A DNA stretch of 64,000 nucleotides, taken from positions 1 to 64,000 of the forward strand of contig NZ_BAABHS010000036.1 in NCBI RefSeq assembly GCF_039542225.1, written 5' to 3'. The position numbers and the translations under genes were made by a program. Shown in pieces: positions 17,332 through 26,507 of the stretch (its first letter is position 1; the number at the start of each line of letters is the position of its first letter). Source of the DNA: Yinghuangia aomiensis (lineage in GTDB: Bacteria > Actinomycetota > Actinomycetes > Streptomycetales > Streptomycetaceae). Under the pieces are notes generated by a model that saw nothing but the letters and a program-made list of their open reading frames with translations, was not told where the DNA came from and made no database searches.

Positions 17332-18063
17332 TCAGGCGAGGGTCGTGGACAGCCACTGCTGCCACGCGGCTTCGGCGCCGTCGGTGTCGGTCTTCGGGCC
17401 GAAGAGGTGGTGGAACATGAGGGCGATGTCCGCGGAGTGGTGGAACGTGTAGAGGCCGTCGGCGGTGCGGACTTCGAAGCGCTCGTCGTCGGCCCAGACG
17501 ACCTCGCCGTCGAGCGGCGGCCGGTCGGCCTGCGCGCGGGCGCCCTGGACGACCGGGATGCCGAGCCCGAGCGCGCGGGCCAGTGCGGCGCGGACCTCCG
17601 GCGCGGTGCGGTCGCCCGCCGGGGCCATGCCGAACACCGGGACGGCGGTGCGGCCGGCGAAGTGCGCGAGGTACTCGCGCAGCGTGTTGAGGTGGAACGG
17701 CCAGCCGCGGCGCAGCGCGTCGTACTCGTCCTGCCAGTCGTCGCCGAGCATTCCGCTGTGCACGACGCGGAGGACGGTGCTGCCCTGGTCGCGGCCTTCG
17801 ACCAGGTACTCGAACGCCATGAAGCGGCCGTCCGGCGCGGTGCCGGTCCGGGTGGCCAGTCGCCGCCCGGGCTCGTAGGCGGTGATCTCGGCTTCCTCGC
17901 GGTGGCCGCCGGTGTCCATCGCGGCGGTGCCGGCCTCGGGGTCGACCTCGTTGCGCCCCATGAACCAGGAGTCGAGCCCCGGTCCGGTGGCGATGGCCTC
18001 CCAGACCTGCTCCGGGGTGGCGGGCAGCGTCGTCTCGAGGCGGATCTCGAAGGGCTCCGTCAT
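17332..18063 (-). CDS. SRPBCC/AHSA1-domain protein
   Basis: A 243-residue START-like protein: FEIRLETTLPATPEQVWEAI at the start, GLDSWFMGRNEV, then a long hydrophobic-cavity domain and a C-terminal helical extension (HHSADIALMFHHLF). AHSA1-type proteins bind hydrophobic ligands. Its start codon overlaps the stop of the upstream ArsR-like gene (ATGA), so the two are translationally coupled. This regulator-SRPBCC pairing is widespread and suggests that the HTH protein controls the operon. Confidence 0.88.
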   Translation of the reverse strand: MTEPFEIRLETTLPATPEQVWEAIATGPGLDSWFMGRNEVDPEAGTAAMDTGGHREEAEITAYEPGRRLATRTGTAPDGRFMAFEYLVEGRDQGSTVLRVVHSGMLGDDWQDEYDALRRGWPFHLNTLREYLAHFAGRTAVPVFGMAPAGDRTAPEVRAALARALGLGIPVVQGARAQADRPPLDGEVVWADDERFEVRTADGLYTFHHSADIALMFHHLFGPKTDTDGAEAAWQQWLSTTLA

Positions 18064-18704
18064 GATCCTGGTTCCTGTTCCGATGCGGATTCGTGCGAGG
18101 TGCGGTCCGGGGCTCCGGGCTCCGGTGCGTCGGGGATCTGGTGGATGCCGGCGACGACCCGGTGCCGTCGGCCGCCGGGCGCCGACTCGTCGTGGTACCG
18201 GCTCACCAACGCGGCCACGGCCTGCGTCAGTTCCTCGGCGAACGCGGCCCGGTCGGCGGCGGACGCGAAGCGGACCTCGGTGTCGAGGCCGTACGTGGCC
18301 ACCCGCCGCCCGGCCCGCGCGGCCCCGGTCACCAGCCCCCCGACTTCCTGCACCAGCCGGGCGCCGAGGGCGACCAGCCACCGGGCGGACAGCCGGTCGG
18401 GCGCCCGCGCCGGGTCGGGGCTGACGGCGGCCAGGGCGGCCGGCGAGATGACGTACGAGGCCGCGGCCGCCTGGTAGATCCGCTCGTTGACATTGCCCTT
18501 GCGGCGCTCCTCGGCCAACTCGACCAAGCCGTGCCGTTCGAGTTCCTTGAGGTGGTAGTTCACCTTCTGCCGGGGCAGGCCCAGGCGGGAGGCGACCATC
18601 GCCGCCGACCCGGGCTCGGCCAGGGACGCCAGGATCTCGGACCGTATGGGGTCCAAGGAGGCCTCCGCGGCCGCGGATTCTTCGATCACGAGTACGTCGA
18701 GCAC
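18060..18704 (-). CDS. ArsR-type helix-turn-helix transcriptional regulator
   Basis: A 214-residue regulator. Residues about 15-75 are a winged HTH (LDPIRSEILASLAEPGSAAM, VASRLGLPRQKVNYHLKELERHGLVEL, wing region through ERIYQAA), with a longer C-terminal part than minimal ArsR proteins. There are no metal-binding Cys pairs, so a metal sensor is unlikely. An AT-rich inverted repeat at 18722-18737 lies 18 bases upstream. The GTG start lacks a strong ribosome-binding site; a second in-frame GTG at 18689 is possible. First gene of the operon with SRPBCC and DHFR-like proteins. Confidence 0.85.
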   Translation of the reverse strand: MLDVLVIEESAAAEASLDPIRSEILASLAEPGSAAMVASRLGLPRQKVNYHLKELERHGLVELAEERRKGNVNERIYQAAAASYVISPAALAAVSPDPARAPDRLSARWLVALGARLVQEVGGLVTGAARAGRRVATYGLDTEVRFASAADRAAFAEELTQAVAALVSRYHDESAPGGRRHRVVAGIHQIPDAPEPGAPDRTSHESASEQEPGS

Positions 18705-18721
18705 GCATCCAGAATCCCTCC

Positions 18722-18737
18722 GACAAAAAAATTTGTC
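18722..18737. promoter_or_regulatory. Operator/promoter of the ArsR-like operon
   Basis: GACAAAAAAATTTGTC is a perfect 6-bp inverted repeat around AAAA, one of the most AT-rich spots in the window. On the minus strand it overlaps a perfect -35 hexamer TTGACA, followed after 17 bases by GATTCT as a possible -10. A repressor bound here would cover the -35 element. Confidence 0.65.
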
Positions 18738-18840
18738 AAGGAGGATCTGATTGTCGGTAGTGGCCGGCGCACCCAGCAGAAGGCGGCGCGCCCGGGTCCA
18801 CCGTGGTGGTCCCGACCGCGCCGCCCGGACGCTGTCCCCG

Positions 18841-20556
18841 CTATTCGCCCACCAGCACCTCGGATGCCGCCTCGACCCCCACCCGCCGCCAGTGCTCCCA
18901 CCGCGTGCGGACGCTGCCCGGGTACGGATCCGTGGCCGGCAGTCCCGTCACCACCCACGCCAGCAGTTCGCCGTAGAGCCGCGCGGCGCGCTGCGGGTCG
19001 CCGGAGACGCCCAGCCAGTGGGCGTAGGCGTTCATCGCGTACAGCGCGACATCGGAGCCGTCGCCCAGCGTGCGGCGGCACTCGTCGACCAGGTGGGACA
19101 ACTGGCGCACGGCTCGGGCCGGGTCGCCCGCGACGCCCAGCCACAGCGCACGCTCGGTGCGGGCGGCGAGGGCCAAGGGGTAATGCCCGGTGCAGTCGGC
19201 GGTGAGGAGCTCCAGGGCGTGGGCGGCGGTCTCGGGGTCGCCGGAGTGGCCCGTCCAGTACGTGTGTTCGCCGCGGAGCAGCAGCGTCCGCACGTCGGTT
19301 CGGCCCAACGCGCGCGCGGCGCGGTCCGCAGCCGTGCCCACCTGGTCGCGGGCGGCGCCGCACCAGCCCATCGCCCCGGTCATGTGGACGTGGCCGAGCA
19401 GCGCGAACACCGTCTGCGGGTGCCAGGGGCCGAAGTCCCGGGTCGTCTGGGCGTGGAGCGCGCGGAACGCCTTCCGGGCCTCGTGGTGCCGGTCGGCGCG
19501 GGCCAGTGCCGCCGCCGTGTCGTGCCGGGCCGCGCACGCGACCTCGGCGGCGGTGGCCGGGTGCGTGAACGACCGGAGGGCTGCGTAGCGGACGGCGCGC
19601 GGCTCGGGCGCGGAGACCGTGAGCGCCGGTGGAGCCGTCGAGGCGGCCTTGGTGGCAGCCGCCATCGAACCGTCCGCCGCGCCCGGCGCCGGCACCGGCA
19701 GCAGCGCCTCGCGGAACCGCCGCACCAGCGCCCGCCCTCGTGGGTCCAGCCAGCCCTCCGTATCGCGGTGTGCCGTCAGGTCGACCGCGTCCCCCAGCGT
19801 GCGGATCAACGCGGCCGGCGTCGGCCGCTTGTGCGGCACGGGGCGCAGGCAGTCGGCGACGATTCCCCGCAGCGGTTCCGGTAGTTCCGCGGGCAGTTGG
19901 CCGGTGGGGGCGGCCGCCCCGGTGGCCAGGTACAGGGCGGTCTGACCCAGCGCGTAGACGTCCGCCTTTGCGGTGACCGGCCGCCCGTGCACCTGCTCCG
20001 GCGCCATGAACGACGGCGTCCCCACGGCCGTCGTCCCCGCGGTGGCGGCACGGCCCCCGAGCGCGTGCACGAGGCCGAAGTCGATGACCCGCGGTCCTTG
20101 CTCGTCCAACAGCACGTTGGCCGGTTTGAGGTCCCGGTGCACGACTCCGGCGGCGTGGATCGACTGCAGGGCCTCGGCGATGCCCGCGGTGAGCCACAGC
20201 ACGGTGTCGGTGCGCAGCGGGCCCGCGTCGGCGGTGAGCAGGTGCAGGGACGGGGCCGCGATGTATGCCGTGGCGATCCAGGGCACGGGGCCGTCCGGAT
20301 CGCTGCCCAGGACCGGCGCGGTGAACATTCCGTTGACCCGGGCGGCGGCGCGCGCTTCCTGTGCGAAGCGGTCGCGGAACGCCGGGTCGCCGGCGAGCTC
20401 CGGGCGAATCGTTTTGACGGCGACCCAGCGGCCGGTGGCGGAGCGGGCGAGGAACACGTGCCCCATCCCGCCCGCGCCGAGCCGGGCCGTGACGCGGAAC
20501 GGCCCGATACGGGCCGGGTCTTCCGGATCCACCGCGAACCACGGTGCAAACAGCAT
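18841..20556 (-). CDS. Soluble Ser/Thr protein kinase with TPR-like C-terminal half
   Basis: 571 residues. The N-terminal half is a Hanks-type kinase with all key motifs: GAGGMG glycine loop (27-32), VAVK lysine (Lys48), HRDLKPANVLL catalytic loop (about 140), DFG, and APE in GTPSFMAPEQ. The C-terminal half (about 290-571) is alpha-helical with repeated Ala/Leu/Trp patterns (WHPQTVFALLGHVHMTG, RTERALWLGVAGDPARAV) like TPRs, but no transmembrane helix or PASTA domain, so it is cytoplasmic and probably reads a protein partner. The start has GGGGGGAAAG upstream. It is divergent from the Tat-exported tachylectin-like protein. Confidence 0.92.
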   Translation of the reverse strand: MLFAPWFAVDPEDPARIGPFRVTARLGAGGMGHVFLARSATGRWVAVKTIRPELAGDPAFRDRFAQEARAAARVNGMFTAPVLGSDPDGPVPWIATAYIAAPSLHLLTADAGPLRTDTVLWLTAGIAEALQSIHAAGVVHRDLKPANVLLDEQGPRVIDFGLVHALGGRAATAGTTAVGTPSFMAPEQVHGRPVTAKADVYALGQTALYLATGAAAPTGQLPAELPEPLRGIVADCLRPVPHKRPTPAALIRTLGDAVDLTAHRDTEGWLDPRGRALVRRFREALLPVPAPGAADGSMAAATKAASTAPPALTVSAPEPRAVRYAALRSFTHPATAAEVACAARHDTAAALARADRHHEARKAFRALHAQTTRDFGPWHPQTVFALLGHVHMTGAMGWCGAARDQVGTAADRAARALGRTDVRTLLLRGEHTYWTGHSGDPETAAHALELLTADCTGHYPLALAARTERALWLGVAGDPARAVRQLSHLVDECRRTLGDGSDVALYAMNAYAHWLGVSGDPQRAARLYGELLAWVVTGLPATDPYPGSVRTRWEHWRRVGVEAASEVLVGE

Positions 20557-20827
20557 GACTTTCCCCCCAGGCTTGCGGCGGCGCGCGGCCGTGGCCTGGC
20601 CGATCCGCCGTCGTGATGCGCGGCATCCTGCCACGGCCCGCGACGCCCGGCGTGCGGTCCGCGCCGGACGGCAACCAGGCGCGCTCCCAACGGATGACGG
20701 GGTCATTTGATATGACGTATGTCGCCCGTGCGGCGCATCATTCGGGACGAACTTCCGTGCCCTGTCCACCGACACGCCGATTCGTGTTGCGCAGAGCGCG
20801 CCCCAACCCGCCTGTAGCGTGTCCGAT

Positions 20828-23032
20828 ATGTCACTTTCTGTTGCTTTATGGTCTGGTGACGACTCGGGTAGTGCGGCGCTCTCCCGGCGGCGGGTCCTGC
20901 AGGGCACGGCGGCTCTCGCCAGTGCCGCGGTCCTTCCGGTGGGGTTGGCCGCCGACACCGCCTCCGCCGCCACGAATCCGGTCGATCCCGAGCAGAGCCA
21001 AACGCGGATGGTTCCCGGGGGAAACGGGGTCATCTACAGCGTTCAAGCCGACGGCCGCCTGAAGTGGTTCCGCCACCTGGGGCGCGAGAACGGCACCGGA
21101 GTGTGGGTCGGCGGCGGCAGCCCCCGGGAGATCGGATCCGGCTGGCACCTCCATACGAACGTGCTGGCGGCCGCCGACGGGCAGCTGTTCGGCTTCTGCG
21201 GCGACGGCTCGCTCGTCTGGCACAAGTACCAGCTGGCCAACCAGGACACCGGCGAAGGCTCTTGGCATCCCAAGAGCAACACCGTCATCCACACCGGCTT
21301 CGGCGGCTTCGGCCAGATCTTCGGCGGCTGGGACGGCGTCATCTACGGGATCGACGCCAACGGCGACCTCTACTGGTTCAAGTACCTCGCCGGCGACGGG
21401 TCGACCGGCTCCGGTGCCTGGGCGAACGGCGGCCGAGGGTCCCGCATCGCCTCCGGGCGCCGCGACTACGACATGCACTTCGCGGACGCGGACGGCGTCA
21501 TCTACGGCGTCCGGCACGGCGCCACCCTCGACTGGTTCCGCTACCTCGCGGGCGACGGCTCGAACGGCTCCGGCGCGTGGGCCAACGGCGGCAGCGCGAT
21601 CCGCATCGACGACGGCTGGGACTGGGGCTCCCTCACCGAACGCTTCGCCGACCACGGGACGTTCTACTCCGTGTGGCTCGACCGGAAGGATCCCCCCGGC
21701 CGCGACCACGAACTCCACTGGAGCCGGCTGACGAACTGGCAGACCGTCGACCGCGACGGCCGCGGCACCTGGGCGGGCTCGGCCGGCGCCCTCGTCGGCA
21801 ACGGCTTCACCGTCGGCCGCACCGCGAACCTCCAGGGGTACGCCGACCGCTGGTCGGTGGCCAACGGCCAAGCCCTCAACGTCTCCGTCTCGTCCGCGTT
21901 CGACCGGTACCAGGCCACCGTGCTCCGCCTCGACGGCCCGATCACCCCCGGCACCACGCTCGACCGGACGAACAGCCAAGTCGTGTCCGGCCCGACGAGC
22001 CACACCGGACATCTCCGCAGCGTGCAGTCCGGCTACCGCACCAAGGGCTGCGGCTGGCCCACCGACTTCACCGTCCCCATCGCGCAGGACTGGAAGTCCG
22101 GGTTCTACGTCGTGCAGCTCACCGGCGACCGCGGCGTGCGACGCTACGTCCCCTTCGTCGTGCGCCCGCCCAAGCCGGTCGCCAAGATGGCGCTCATGCT
22201 GCCGTTCCTCACGCACAGCGCCTACAACCACTGGGGCGGCCACTACCAGTACAGCTGGGACAACCCGCCGCACAACCGCACGCACACCATGCTCCGGCCG
22301 TTCGCCAACGCCTACATCGAACCGCCCGGCCACATGGACGTGCGCTTCTACGGCGACCTGCTGCTGCTGCGCTGGCTCGCGGACAACAGCGTCGCGTACG
22401 ACTGCTACCAAGACCTCGACCTGCACAACGACGACACCTGGCTCGGCGGCTACAAGGCCCTCATGCTGGCCTCGCACCCCGAGTACTGGACCGACACGAT
22501 GCGCACCCGCCTGGAGGCCTACCTCACCGGCGGCGGACGCGTCATCTACACCGGCGGCAACGGCATGTACGAACGCGCCGAGCCGTCCGTCAACGGCACC
22601 GCCCTCACCCACCGCAACGAACGCGGCGACCGCTGGCTGTGGCGCGACCAAGGCCACTCCGAGAAGAACATCCTCGGCGTGGCCTACAACGGCGCGTCCT
22701 TCATGGAGTTCGCCCCGTACGAAGTCGACGCCGACCACCCGTTCCTGGCCGGCACCGGCCTGCAGCCCGGCGACCAGTTCGGCAGGACCGGCTACAACTT
22801 CGCCGCCAGCGGCTGGGAAGTCGACACCTGCGACGAGAACGGCGCGCGGCTGCCCGGCGTCCAGCGCATCGCCCACGGCACCCAGCAGGGCGGATCCCAC
22901 ATGGTGCACTTCGAGCGCGGCAACGGAGGCTGGGTGTTCTCCGCGAGCTCTTTGTGCTTCAACGGCGCACTCGCGCACGACCGGGCGCTGGCGGGGATCC
23001 TGCGGAACGCCGTCAACGCGGGGGTGCAGTAG
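20828..23032 (+). CDS. Tat-exported protein: tachylectin-2-like propeller plus dimethylformamidase-beta-like domain
   Basis: About 734 residues. A twin-arginine signal (LSRRRVLQGTAALASAAVLP) ends near AxA. Residues about 55-270 contain at least three tachylectin-type propeller repeats (VIYGIDANGDLYWFKYLAGD, VIYGVRHGATLDWFRYLAGD), a sugar-binding fold. The C-terminal 430 residues resemble the large N,N-dimethylformamidase subunit domain: LMLPFLTHSAYNHWGGHYQY, WLADNSVAYDCYQDLDLHND and LASHPEYWTDTMRTRLEAYL. The combination suggests an extracellular amidohydrolase-like or glutamine-amidotransferase-like fold directed to a polysaccharide; the substrate is unknown. GTG 20819 is an alternative start; neither has a clear ribosome-binding site, so the message may be leaderless. 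Confidence 0.85.
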   Translation: MSLSVALWSGDDSGSAALSRRRVLQGTAALASAAVLPVGLAADTASAATNPVDPEQSQTRMVPGGNGVIYSVQADGRLKWFRHLGRENGTGVWVGGGSPREIGSGWHLHTNVLAAADGQLFGFCGDGSLVWHKYQLANQDTGEGSWHPKSNTVIHTGFGGFGQIFGGWDGVIYGIDANGDLYWFKYLAGDGSTGSGAWANGGRGSRIASGRRDYDMHFADADGVIYGVRHGATLDWFRYLAGDGSNGSGAWANGGSAIRIDDGWDWGSLTERFADHGTFYSVWLDRKDPPGRDHELHWSRLTNWQTVDRDGRGTWAGSAGALVGNGFTVGRTANLQGYADRWSVANGQALNVSVSSAFDRYQATVLRLDGPITPGTTLDRTNSQVVSGPTSHTGHLRSVQSGYRTKGCGWPTDFTVPIAQDWKSGFYVVQLTGDRGVRRYVPFVVRPPKPVAKMALMLPFLTHSAYNHWGGHYQYSWDNPPHNRTHTMLRPFANAYIEPPGHMDVRFYGDLLLLRWLADNSVAYDCYQDLDLHNDDTWLGGYKALMLASHPEYWTDTMRTRLEAYLTGGGRVIYTGGNGMYERAEPSVNGTALTHRNERGDRWLWRDQGHSEKNILGVAYNGASFMEFAPYEVDADHPFLAGTGLQPGDQFGRTGYNFAASGWEVDTCDENGARLPGVQRIAHGTQQGGSHMVHFERGNGGWVFSASSLCFNGALAHDRALAGILRNAVNAGVQ

Positions 23033-23062
23033 CCGCCCCGACTCGTCCCCGCAGACCGGGCG

Positions 23063-24172
23063 TTACGCCCCCGTGCCCTCCATCAGCCCCTTACCGATCA
23101 TGTCCCGGCACACCTCCACCGAAAACGCCATCAGCGCGCCCGCCTGGGCGTCGCGGAAGTGGCGTTGGATGGGGGAGGTGCGCAGGAATCCCGAGCCGCC
23201 GCCGACCCGGAGGCCGAACTCGGCGATCTCCTTCGCGACTTGGTTCGCGTACAGCTTGGCCTCCATGGCTGCCGGGAGGCAGCCGGGGTCCTTGCGGTCC
23301 GCGAGCCACATCGCGCGTTCCGCGAGCGTGCGGGCCGCGAGGAGTTTGACGTGCGAGTCCGCCGCGTCGAACTGCACCCACTGCATCGCGCCCACCGGGG
23401 CACCGGTGCCCGGGACGATGCGGGTGCGCGCGTGGTCGGTCAGCGCGTCGAGCGCGGCTTCGGCGATGCCGATGGACAGCCACGGCAGGCCGAGCCCGAT
23501 GATGTTCGGCGCGAGCGGGTCGACCATGTGCGCGCGGTTCTCCGCGCGCAGCAGCGTCCCGCGGAAGTTCAGCAGCTGGCTGCGGGTACCGCGCAGGCCC
23601 ATCGAGTCCCAGATCGGGACCATCTCGACGGAGTCGTCGCGGTCCACGCCGAAGAACGCCGGGACGTCGTCGACCAGCGCGTTCACCAGGAAGTGGTCGG
23701 CGATCTCGCAGCCCGACACGAAGCGTTTCGCGCCGTCCAACACGTAGCCGCCGTCGGCCGGTTCGGCGTGCTGCAGGGGCATGAGGAAGCGGTTGCCGCC
23801 GCTGGGCTCGGACAGGGCGTTGGCGAACCGCTCGCCCGCGCGCAGCGCGTCCGCGTACCGCGGCGGCCCGAACGAGACGAGGGCCTGCGCCGCGCCGAGG
23901 TGCATCGTCCAGATGCACGCCGTCGCCGGGCAGGCCTTGCCGACGATCCGCAGGATCTCGCCCAGCGCCTGGTACGACATCCCCGACCCGCCGCGCTCCT
24001 CGGGCATCGCGGCCATGTCCAGCCCGGCCGCGTGCAGCGCGGTCAGGTTGTCCACCGGCAGGGTCGCCTCGTGGTCGTGCGCGTCCGCCCGCGCGGCGAA
24101 CTGCGGGGCGAGGTCGCGCGCCGCGGCGACGAACCGCCGGTCGTTCCCGGGAACCGCAAACGGTGAGTCCAC
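23063..24172 (-). CDS. Acyl-CoA dehydrogenase-family flavoprotein
   Basis: A 369-residue member of the acyl-CoA dehydrogenase superfamily in the desulfurisation/SfnB/DszC-like branch: N-terminal helical domain (LPVDNLTALHAAGLDMAAMP, EERGGSGMS), FANALSEPSGGNRFLMPLQH as the flavin region, and FGLRVGGGSGFLRTSPIQRHFRDAQAGALMAF at the C-terminus. The base Glu of true beta-oxidation enzymes is not evident, so a monooxygenase or other FAD/FMN role is possible. Followed closely upstream by a WYL regulator on the same strand (nine-base gap). Confidence 0.85.
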   Translation of the reverse strand: MDSPFAVPGNDRRFVAAARDLAPQFAARADAHDHEATLPVDNLTALHAAGLDMAAMPEERGGSGMSYQALGEILRIVGKACPATACIWTMHLGAAQALVSFGPPRYADALRAGERFANALSEPSGGNRFLMPLQHAEPADGGYVLDGAKRFVSGCEIADHFLVNALVDDVPAFFGVDRDDSVEMVPIWDSMGLRGTRSQLLNFRGTLLRAENRAHMVDPLAPNIIGLGLPWLSIGIAEAALDALTDHARTRIVPGTGAPVGAMQWVQFDAADSHVKLLAARTLAERAMWLADRKDPGCLPAAMEAKLYANQVAKEIAEFGLRVGGGSGFLRTSPIQRHFRDAQAGALMAFSVEVCRDMIGKGLMEGTGA

Positions 24173-24181
24173 CGGGACAGC

Positions 24182-25204
24182 TTAGGGCGGCGGAGTTGCG
24201 GCGGGGGCCGATCCGGGGGCATCCCGCGAGACGTCCGGCCCGCTGCCGGGCGGGTGATCGTCCGCGTACAGCGCCGCCGCGCGGCGGGTCGCTTCGGCGA
24301 CGCGGTCGCGGAGGTGCGGCGGGTCCAGGACCTCGGCTTCCGGGCCGAAGCGCAGGATCTCGAAGTAGCCGATCTCCCACGACTCGACCGGCAGCGTGAC
24401 CGTCACCCAGCCTTCCGCGTCCGGCTCGCCCGCGGTGGCGAGCGCGTCGGCCGCGGCGGTGGCTTCCAGCAGCACGGCCAGGTGTGCGACGGCGATCGGG
24501 CTCAACCGGACTCGCGCCTTCTCGTGCAGCATCGAGCGCGCGAAATCCCGCGACGCGTCCTCCCAGTAGCCCGGCAGGTCGAACTCCGGGTCGCGGGCGA
24601 ACCGTTCCTCGCCGACCTCGGCGCCGGCGAACCGGTCGACGCGGTAAGACGCCATCCGGCCGGACGGGCCGCGCGCCGCGACGTACCACTGCCCGGCCTT
24701 CAGCACGAGGCCGTACGGCTCCAGCCGCCGCTCCCGGCCGCCGTACCCGCCCCGCAGCACCCGGTCCTCCCAGACCGCACGCGACACCGCGCCGAGCAGC
24801 GGCGGGGTGTCGGCCTCGCGGAACCAGGCCGGCGCGTCCAGGTGGAACCGCTGTGTCGCCGCCGCGGGCGCGTCGCCGAGCGCCGCGGCGACCTTCAGCC
24901 GCGCGGCGAGGGCCTGCCCGGCCAGGCCCATGTCCCGCAGCGGGCCCGGCAGCCCGGCGAGGAACAGCACCTCGGCCTCGGGCCGCTCCAGGCCGGTGAG
25001 GCGGGTGCGGTAGCCGTCGACGAGGCGGTAGCCGCCGGCCCGGCCGCGTTCGGCGTACACCGGCACGCCCGCTTCGGACAGCGCCGCGACGTCGCGCTGC
25101 ACGGTGCGCTCCGAGACGTCCAGCTCGGCGGCCAACTCGGCCGCGGTCATCGCGCGGCGGGACTGGAGGAGCAGCAAGAGCGCGATGGCCCGGCTCGCGC
25201 GCAT
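24182..25204 (-). CDS. HTH-WYL domain transcriptional regulator
   Basis: A 340-residue regulator: HTH_11 domain at the N-terminus (MRASRAIALLLLLQSRRAMT, AAELAAELDVSERTVQRDVAALSEAGVPV), then a WYL domain (LEPYGLVLKAGQWYVAARGPSGRMASYRVDRF) and the C-terminal WCX extension (VTVTLPVESWEIGYFEILRFG). WYL domains bind nucleic acid or nucleotide ligands and often control DNA-damage or phage-defence genes. It may be co-transcribed with the acyl-CoA dehydrogenase gene. A Pro/Ala-rich tail is poorly conserved. Confidence 0.92.
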   Translation of the reverse strand: MRASRAIALLLLLQSRRAMTAAELAAELDVSERTVQRDVAALSEAGVPVYAERGRAGGYRLVDGYRTRLTGLERPEAEVLFLAGLPGPLRDMGLAGQALAARLKVAAALGDAPAAATQRFHLDAPAWFREADTPPLLGAVSRAVWEDRVLRGGYGGRERRLEPYGLVLKAGQWYVAARGPSGRMASYRVDRFAGAEVGEERFARDPEFDLPGYWEDASRDFARSMLHEKARVRLSPIAVAHLAVLLEATAAADALATAGEPDAEGWVTVTLPVESWEIGYFEILRFGPEAEVLDPPHLRDRVAEATRRAAALYADDHPPGSGPDVSRDAPGSAPAATPPP

Positions 25205-25279
25205 GCTGCTCCTCTCCGGCGTGTGTGGTGCCCGGTCGTCTCGTCCCCGGCCGGTGCCGCGACCCTACCGAAGGGCCGG

Positions 25280-25810
25280 TCAGGCCTTCCGGTCCGCGAG
25301 CAGCTTGGCGAAGTCCGGCGCGAAGACGGTCATCCAGTGCGGGTGCAGGCGGAAGTAGACGATGTCCCGCTCCCAGTCGAAGGCGTCCGCACCGTAGAAG
25401 TCCTTGAAGTACGCGAGCAGGTCCGGCCAGTCCGCGGCGGGCTCGCCGTCCGCGGGGTTGAGGATCTCCACGGTGCCGTGCGTGAACACGCCGAGGTCTT
25501 CGCCGGCCATGTGCGCCGCGCTCGCCGCCGGCCGGGCGGCGAGGTGGCGGGCTTTGGCCGCGGTGCGGGCCGTGCCGAAGTGCCATTTGCCGTGCAGGAA
25601 GTGGCCGTCCACGCCGCTGATCCGCGGCTCGCCGTGCGCGGTCACGGTGGACAGCGCCAGCGTGCGCATGCCGGTGAGGACCTGGGTGAGCTGGTCGGCG
25701 GTGAGGCTGCGTTCCGCGTTGATGATCGAGCGGAGGTGGGACGTCGCGCCGGAGAGCGAGGCGTCGAGGAGTTCCTGGAGCGCGTCCAGCTCCGCGGGAG
25801 TTTCGTACAT
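25280..25810 (-). CDS. Pyridoxamine 5'-phosphate oxidase-family protein
   Basis: 176 residues of the split-barrel flavin/F420-binding fold: MRTLALSTVTAHGEPRISGV, GHFLHGKWHFGTARTAAKARHLAARPAASAA, then DIVYFRLHPHWMTVFAPDF. Related actinomycete proteins bind FMN, F420 or heme. The start at 25810 is preferred over the upstream frame because it matches the family length. It lies upstream of the WYL gene on the same strand with a 75-base gap. Confidence 0.85.
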   Translation of the reverse strand: MYETPAELDALQELLDASLSGATSHLRSIINAERSLTADQLTQVLTGMRTLALSTVTAHGEPRISGVDGHFLHGKWHFGTARTAAKARHLAARPAASAAHMAGEDLGVFTHGTVEILNPADGEPAADWPDLLAYFKDFYGADAFDWERDIVYFRLHPHWMTVFAPDFAKLLADRKA

Positions 25811-26015
25811 GGTCGTCCTTGCCGGTCGGTGCGGTGACGGTTCCCACGATCGCGCCCATACCCGACGTCTTGTGTCGGCATTTCCGGTGGCTTTTCCGCG
25901 GCATTGGCCCGTCCGGTCGATACGCCGGCGCATGCCGGGGTGTCGCCGTTACCGCATGCGTGCAAAATGTCAGGGTTGTCGCTCTTTAATCGTCACCCGT
26001 AGGAAGGCGGAATCC

Positions 26016-26492
26016 GTGAGCGTGAAGCCGATCCCGGAGAACTACCCCCGGATCACGCCGTACATCTGCGTCGACGGCGCGGCCGCCGCGATCGACTTCT
26101 ACGTCGCGGTCCTGGGCGCCGTGGAGCAGGTGCGGATGGCGGGGCCGGACGGCCGCATCGGCCACGCCGAAATCCAGCTCGGCGACGGGATCGTCATGCT
26201 CGCCGACGAGTTCCCGGACATGGACTTCCGCAGCCCCAAGTCGATCGGCGGCACCGCGGTCACGCTGCACGTCTACGTCGAGGACGCGGACGCCGTGTTC
26301 GCCGCCGCGGTCGCCAAGGGCGCGAAAGCCGTCCGGCCGGTCGCCGACCAGTTCTACGGCGACCGCAGCGGCCAGTTCGAGGACCCGTTCGGCCACCGCT
26401 GGAACATCGCCACCCACGTCGAGGACGTCCCGCCGGACGAGATGGCCCGCCGCGCCGAGGCCGCCATGCGGTCCGCACCCGGCGGCGAGTGA
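26016..26492 (+). CDS. PhnB-like VOC-family protein
   Basis: 158 residues: ITPYICVDGAAAAIDFYVAV, GHAEIQLGDGIVMLADEFPD, then VTLHVYVEDADAVFAAAVAK and QFYGDRSGQFEDPFGHRWNIATH, the pattern of PhnB/YfbR-type glyoxalase-fold dimers. GTG at 26016 with AGGAAGG nine bases upstream is chosen. It is separated from the glucose-6-phosphate dehydrogenase gene by only 15 bases, so the two are probably one operon; why a VOC protein should be made with sugar enzymes is unclear. Confidence 0.88.
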   Translation: MSVKPIPENYPRITPYICVDGAAAAIDFYVAVLGAVEQVRMAGPDGRIGHAEIQLGDGIVMLADEFPDMDFRSPKSIGGTAVTLHVYVEDADAVFAAAVAKGAKAVRPVADQFYGDRSGQFEDPFGHRWNIATHVEDVPPDEMARRAEAAMRSAPGGE

Positions 26493-26507
26493 GCGTACGC
26501 GCACCCG

